DNA of 9,625 bases from an uncultured Arcanobacterium sp. (GTDB taxonomy: Bacteria; Actinomycetota; Actinomycetes; Actinomycetales; Actinomycetaceae). The notes under the pieces are model-generated. The model saw only the letters and a list, made by a program, of their open reading frames with translations, had not been told where the DNA came from and made no database searches. Below are positions 5,970-9,625 of the stretch, in pieces; position 1 is the first letter of the stretch; the number at the start of each line of letters is the position of its first letter. The stretch lies in assembly GCF_947253055.1 (NCBI RefSeq), contig NZ_CAMXYE010000057.1:1-9625 (forward strand), written 5' to 3'. The translations under genes were made by a program, and so were the position numbers.

Positions 5970-7433
5970 TTATTTCTCTAGGCGCTCTACCTTGGAGAAT
6001 ACGCGGTCAAAGCGGCTAAGTGCATCGTCGATATCTGCCTCTGTATAAGCGGCAGAAGTGTAAAGACGCGAGCCAGCCAGAGTTACCAGCCCTTCCGCCA
6101 TATAAGCGGCTCCCATATGCTCCATCTCCGCTTTCCGCTTGGAGGTCTGATCGAGTACATGCTTAATCTTCCACGGCTTCTTCCAGTCGATGGAGAAGTG
6201 CATAGTGCCTACAGTTTCTAGGTGACAGACTGATTCTTGGTTGAAAGCCACAAAAGGTAAATCGTATTTCTTTATTAAAGCGCGCAGACCTTTCGTTATT
6301 TGATCGCCGCGCTCTCCAGCTTTCTGGCAGGCGCCCGTCTCCGCAATTTCTTTAATGGTGTAGTAACCGGCCAATGAAGAAAGCGGCGTGGCAGCTAGAG
6401 TGCCGCCGATAAGGGCTTTCTTTACTTTGTCACCCGTCTGGATACCAGCTGCGAGATAGCGCATATATTCGCGCTTGCCGCCGAGCCCGCCGGCGCCGGG
6501 GTAGCCACCAGCTACTACCTTACCGAATACCGTGAGATCGGGTTCGATGCCGAAGTATCCTTGCGCACCGTGCTCAGAAATTCGGAAAGCCGTCACCACT
6601 TCGTCAAAAATCAATAAAGCTCCGTACTTACGGGCGAGCTCCTGGGCACCTTCGAGGAATTCTTGGGTGAGGGGGCGGGTGCCGGATTCGGGGCCAATGG
6701 GCTCAATGAGTATGGCTGCTGTGCCGCCACGATACTTCTTATGCTTGAGCTTGCGCTCCAGATCCTCTAGATCGCCGGGGAAAAATTCGTCGGTATAACG
6801 GAAGTAGGTGAGGGGGACGCCGTGGGCTTGGGTGAACTTAGAACCCGGCACGCGTATTCCGTAAGCGAGCGAATCTGACCAGCCGTGGTAGGCGCCACCC
6901 ATTTTTAGTACATGCTTATGCCCAGTAGCTAACCGCGCCACGCGAATAGAAGCCATAGCAGATTCCGTGCCCGTACCGAGCATCCGGAACATATCTACGG
7001 TAGGAATGAGCTCTGAAATGAGGCGGGCTAGCTTTGCTTCGTATTCATGGAATAGTCCAGTGCTCGGGCCGCAGGTATCGAGCAACTCTTTTACTTTTGT
7101 GCGCACCGATTCCGGATTAGAGCCGAGCACGGTAGGGCCGCCTGCCTGCAAGAAATCCCAGTATTCGTTGCCGTCTATATCGCGCAGTTTATTACCGCTC
7201 GCTTTGTCGAAAGCTAAAGGGAAGGGGTGGTTGAAAGCCAGATTATGCTGCACGCCTCCCGGAATTACTTCTTTCGCGGATTCAATCATGCGCTTTGATT
7301 TCTGGCATTTTTTCTCAAAATATTCTTCTTCATATTCCCGCAGTGCAGTGGGATTAATGGAATATATAGGAAGCTCGATGAGGCGATCAAGTTCCGAGAT
7401 AATGCTGCTTACACTCGGTTCGTTCATAGACAT
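5970..7433 (-). CDS. Class III aminotransferase, GSA-aminomutase-like
   Basis: This 487-residue PLP enzyme resembles glutamate-1-semialdehyde 2,1-aminomutase and related class III aminotransferases. Visible motifs are IPGGV (57-61), the phosphate-binding GTGTESAMASIRVAR (153-167), AYHGW (181-185), ILIEPIG (241-247), LLIFDEVVTAFR (273-284) with cofactor-binding Asp277, and TVFGKVVAGG (301-310) with Lys305 as the Schiff-base lysine. It is longer than true HemL proteins (about 430 residues), chiefly through an extra N-terminal segment of about 48 residues. No other haem biosynthesis gene is nearby, and it sits upstream of a sugar aldolase, so a role in haem synthesis is unlikely; amination or deamination of a sugar-derived aldehyde or ketone is more plausible. 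The start at 7433 has AGAGAG about six bases upstream; ATG 7427 is an alternative. It is the first gene of the leftward operon. Confidence 0.85.
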   Translation of the reverse strand: MSMNEPSVSSIISELDRLIELPIYSINPTALREYEEEYFEKKCQKSKRMIESAKEVIPGGVQHNLAFNHPFPLAFDKASGNKLRDIDGNEYWDFLQAGGPTVLGSNPESVRTKVKELLDTCGPSTGLFHEYEAKLARLISELIPTVDMFRMLGTGTESAMASIRVARLATGHKHVLKMGGAYHGWSDSLAYGIRVPGSKFTQAHGVPLTYFRYTDEFFPGDLEDLERKLKHKKYRGGTAAILIEPIGPESGTRPLTQEFLEGAQELARKYGALLIFDEVVTAFRISEHGAQGYFGIEPDLTVFGKVVAGGYPGAGGLGGKREYMRYLAAGIQTGDKVKKALIGGTLAATPLSSLAGYYTIKEIAETGACQKAGERGDQITKGLRALIKKYDLPFVAFNQESVCHLETVGTMHFSIDWKKPWKIKHVLDQTSKRKAEMEHMGAAYMAEGLVTLAGSRLYTSAAYTEADIDDALSRFDRVFSKVERLEK

Positions 7434-7642
7434 AATGACTCTCTTCGTTGAGGACCAAACTAAATCAGGACGCTATTATGGTAACACGGAGCGGAAATTA
7501 GCGGTACCCTTGGTTTTATATAGAAGCAATATTTTTTAATTAGTTGTGAGATACTGGAAAACGATAGTGGAAAGCAGCCTAAGAGAATTGCTTCTCCGCA
7601 GTTAGATATTCTCTGTAACAATGACGTTAAGGAGCGATTCTT
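7434..7642. promoter_or_regulatory. Divergent control region of the aminotransferase and kinase operons
   Basis: This 209-bp non-coding stretch separates the two operons and is A/T-rich in the middle (7514-7543). Two inverted repeats stand out. AGAAGCAAT (7522-7530) pairs with ATTGCTTCT (7587-7595), and AGAGAAT (7582-7588) pairs with ATTCTCT (7608-7614). The second also contains GAGAA-TTGC-TTCTC (7583-7595 region), so the elements overlap and could be alternative structures or operator half-sites for a shared regulator. TATTCT at about 7606-7611 could be a -10 box for the kinase. AAGGAG at 7629-7634 is its ribosome site, eight bases from ATG 7643. No regulator gene is in the window. Confidence 0.45.
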
Positions 7643-9250
7643 ATGTACGTACTCTCGTACGATATTGGCACGAGTGGAGTAAAGACTTGCCTATATCAGG
7701 TGGTGGATAAAAAACTTCTGGAAGTGGCAGCCGAAATGCGGGAGTACGATCTTTATATTCTGCCAGACGGCGGCGCCGAGCAAGATCCGGAGCAATGGTG
7801 GGAAGCGCTCTGCTCTTCCACCCAAGCTTTGCGAAAAGAGCATGCGGCGGAGTTAGATCAGGTAGAGGGAATCAGCTTCTGCTCGCAGATGCAATCCGTG
7901 GTGCTGGTAGATAAAGAAGGAAATGCGCTCCGTAATTCCATGAGCTATATGGATCAGCGTTCTACTGAGCAGTTTAAGAAAGGCCTTGGCAGCGGAATTA
8001 CCGTATTTGGTATGAATGCGCGCAAACTGGCAATTAGTTTAAAACATACCGGTGCGGTATCGGGTTCTGTAAAAGATCCGGTCTGGAAATATCATTGGGT
8101 GCGCGATAACGAGCCAGAAATTTTTGCGCAAGTGCACAGTTGGTTAGATGTAAAAGATTACCTAGCGGCGCGCATGACCGGAGAATGTAAGCGCAGCGAA
8201 GATTCGGCTTTCACTACCCTCTTGCTGGATATTCACTCCGATCCTCCGCAATGGTCGAAAGAGGTGTGCAAGCTTTTCGACGTCAATATGGAGCATCTGC
8301 CGGAAATCATCCCAAGTACGGGGGTGGTGGGTCTACTCCGAGAGCAGCAGGCAAAAGAATTAGGCTTGCCGGCAGGAATAAAAGTAATTTCCGGTGGAGG
8401 AGATAATTCTTTAATCGGAGTCGGTGCCGGAGCTACCAATATCGGCGATACGCATATCTACTGGGGTACATCCGGTTGGGTGATTACCGTAGTTGATAAA
8501 CAATTTGTAGATATTTCAGCCATGATAGCGGGGATTGTCGGTGCGGAACGCGGGCATTATAATTACTTTGCCGAGATGGAGACGGCCGGAAAATGTTTCC
8601 AGTGGGTACGCGATCACTTAGCTTTAGATGAAATTAACATCTACCTCGACCGCACGGATATCAATCCAGAGGAAGCAGATAAAGAGCCAGAGTATAAGAA
8701 TCTTTATTCCTATATGAATAAAGTGATAGAGCAGGCAGAACCGGGCTCCGGAGGAGTAATTTTCACCCCGTGGTTGCACGGCAATCGCTGCCCCTTCGAA
8801 GATCCAAATGCGCGCGGAATGTTTTTCAATATCGGTATTGAGACCGGTAAGACGGAGCTGCTGCGGGCAGTTATTGAAGGAGTGTGCTTCCATCTGCGTT
8901 GGTTCTTAGAAACACAGGAGAAGAAGACTTCTATTGCACAGGTAGTGCGTTTCGTAGGTGGCGGCGCACTCGGAGAAGTCACTTGCCAGATTTTGGCCGA
9001 TATTCTGGGGCGCACAGTGGAAACACCGGCCGATCCGCAAAATATCGGGTCAGTAGGGGCAGCCATTGTGACTGCCTGCGGATTAGGGGTATATGACTCG
9101 GTGAGTGAAGGAGCTAGTTTCATAAAAGCAGCGAAACGCTATGAACCTAATCCAGAGGTAAAAGCGGTATATGATCGTAATTTTGCGGCTTTCAAGACTT
9201 TATACAAAAATAATAAGAAAACATTTGCGTTATTAAACGGAGGAAAATAA
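7643..9250 (+). CDS. FGGY-family carbohydrate kinase
   Basis: This 535-residue cytoplasmic kinase belongs to the FGGY family (xylulokinase, glycerol kinase, ribulokinase and others), which transfers phosphate from ATP to a sugar or polyol. The N-terminal half opens with VLSYDIGTSGVKTCLY (3-18), the first phosphate loop, and has FCSQMQSVVLVD (79-90) and MDQRS (103-107). The second half has ISGGGDNSLIGVGAG (249-263), in which Asp254 is the expected catalytic base, the adenosine-side WGTSGW (274-279) and FVGGGALGE (437-445). The sequence is closest in feel to xylulokinase-like members, but substrate assignment within FGGY is unreliable by eye. A good ribosome site (AAGGAG) precedes the ATG. Its stop overlaps the GtrA start by one base, and its last codons supply the GtrA ribosome site, so the two are translationally coupled. 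It is divergent from the aminotransferase-aldolase operon. Confidence 0.9.
   Translation: MYVLSYDIGTSGVKTCLYQVVDKKLLEVAAEMREYDLYILPDGGAEQDPEQWWEALCSSTQALRKEHAAELDQVEGISFCSQMQSVVLVDKEGNALRNSMSYMDQRSTEQFKKGLGSGITVFGMNARKLAISLKHTGAVSGSVKDPVWKYHWVRDNEPEIFAQVHSWLDVKDYLAARMTGECKRSEDSAFTTLLLDIHSDPPQWSKEVCKLFDVNMEHLPEIIPSTGVVGLLREQQAKELGLPAGIKVISGGGDNSLIGVGAGATNIGDTHIYWGTSGWVITVVDKQFVDISAMIAGIVGAERGHYNYFAEMETAGKCFQWVRDHLALDEINIYLDRTDINPEEADKEPEYKNLYSYMNKVIEQAEPGSGGVIFTPWLHGNRCPFEDPNARGMFFNIGIETGKTELLRAVIEGVCFHLRWFLETQEKKTSIAQVVRFVGGGALGEVTCQILADILGRTVETPADPQNIGSVGAAIVTACGLGVYDSVSEGASFIKAAKRYEPNPEVKAVYDRNFAAFKTLYKNNKKTFALLNGGK
9239..9244 (+). promoter_or_regulatory. GtrA ribosome binding site inside the kinase gene
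   Basis: GGAGGA, encoding the final Gly residues of the kinase, lies five bases before the GtrA ATG at 9250. The kinase TAA (9248-9250) and that ATG share one base. This fixes the GtrA start and indicates coupled translation. Confidence 0.85.
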
Positions 9251-9625
9251 TGACTGATGTAAATGAAGCTGGAGCTGTAGATCCCAATTCTGCAGTGCCA
9301 GGGGAGGTAAAACCTCCTAAAGAACCAGAATCAGAACGGCGGAAAGCGCTAAAGCAGGCTATTCTCTTTACGCTCTTTTCCTGTACGGCAGCTGCGGTAG
9401 AGGTGATTACCTATACACTCTTTATCTATTTGCCGCAGATGGATTTTTTCGTAAATACTTTCAATATGCCCCAGCAATGGTGGGTAGACGGTATGGGAGC
9501 GGAAGCAGCCGCCACGAAGAAAGCAGTCGCCACTTGGGCGCAGGCTATTTCGCTCTTCCTGTCGGTGGTGTGGAACTTTACGATTAATCGTAAGTTCACC
9601 TTCAAATCCACTAATAATATTCCGA
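9250..9625 (+). CDS. GtrA family membrane protein, 5' part only
   Basis: The gene runs off the window; 125 residues are visible. Residues 1-35 are a hydrophilic, Pro/Glu/Lys-rich cytoplasmic segment. A first membrane segment spans about 36-60. An extended loop with several aromatic residues follows (61-92), then a second membrane segment at about 94-112. The stretch ISLFLSVVWNFTINRKFTF (100-118) is the hallmark of the GtrA family, which has the form N-F-x-x-N-R-x-F-T-F. GtrA proteins are small four-helix membrane proteins thought to help move lipid-linked sugars across the membrane or to assist glycosyltransferases in making surface glycans. The loop between the first two helices looks long for the family. 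Coupling to the FGGY kinase suggests that the kinase product could feed a glycan or glycolipid, but this is inference. Confidence 0.85.
   Translation, partial: MTDVNEAGAVDPNSAVPGEVKPPKEPESERRKALKQAILFTLFSCTAAAVEVITYTLFIYLPQMDFFVNTFNMPQQWWVDGMGAEAAATKKAVATWAQAISLFLSVVWNFTINRKFTFKSTNNIP

Noticed and set aside
5970..7433. Naming the aminotransferase hemL
   Set aside because: The N-terminal extension, the lack of other haem genes and the operon with a sugar aldolase argue against a haem role.
6967..7539. 190-residue open frame on the + strand opposite the aminotransferase
   Set aside because: It lies almost wholly antisense to a well-supported gene, is Ser/Arg-rich with no family likeness, and has no ribosome site.
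8710..9123. 137-residue open frame on the - strand within the kinase gene
   Set aside because: It is the antisense shadow of the conserved FGGY C-terminal domain, with no recognisable motif.

Overview
The window looks like a chromosomal segment of a moderate-GC bacterium, most likely an actinobacterium of the Actinomyces/Arcanobacterium/Bifidobacterium kind. This is inferred from the mix of GC-rich and TTA/AAT-containing codons, two gene starts with the geometry of leaderless transcripts (a TANNNT box six bases before the start codon), strong GC hairpins without a U-tract, and protein families common there. No genus can be named from the sequence alone. I see no rRNA, tRNA, CRISPR array, IS element or phage gene.

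Left part (1-4827), mostly housekeeping genes as short single units. These are the 3' end of a protein with HNH-associated-type repeats (1-735, +), a FrnE-like DsbA-family protein with a CPWS active site (802-1449, +), RNase HI (1470-1943, -), a zinc-type macrodomain protein (2112-3017, +), a TRIC/UPF0126 membrane protein (3123-4004, +) and an ammonia-dependent NAD+ synthetase (4006-4827, -). The pairs dsbA/rnhA and TRIC/nadE converge with 20 bp and 1 bp between stop codons. rnhA and the macrodomain gene diverge across 168 bp.

Right part (4974-9625), a probable metabolic or surface-glycan locus. A GSA-aminomutase-like class III aminotransferase and a long class II aldolase form a leftward operon (7433 down to 4974) that ends in a 15-bp hairpin. 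Divergently, across 209 bp rich in inverted repeats, lies a rightward operon of an FGGY carbohydrate kinase and a GtrA-family membrane protein that runs off the window. Kinase, aldolase and PLP aminotransferase suggest phosphorylation, carbon-carbon cleavage or formation, and amination of a sugar-like compound. GtrA hints that the product may feed a lipid-linked surface glycan. The substrate and the direction (catabolic or biosynthetic) cannot be read from the sequence. This divergent four-gene set is the best candidate here for an uncharacterised system.

Other points worth a look are the macrodomain, which keeps the Cys-His-Cys zinc site but lacks the conserved ribose-contacting Asn, the monothiol FrnE homologue, and a 15-bp tandem duplication that contains the stop codons of two convergent genes.
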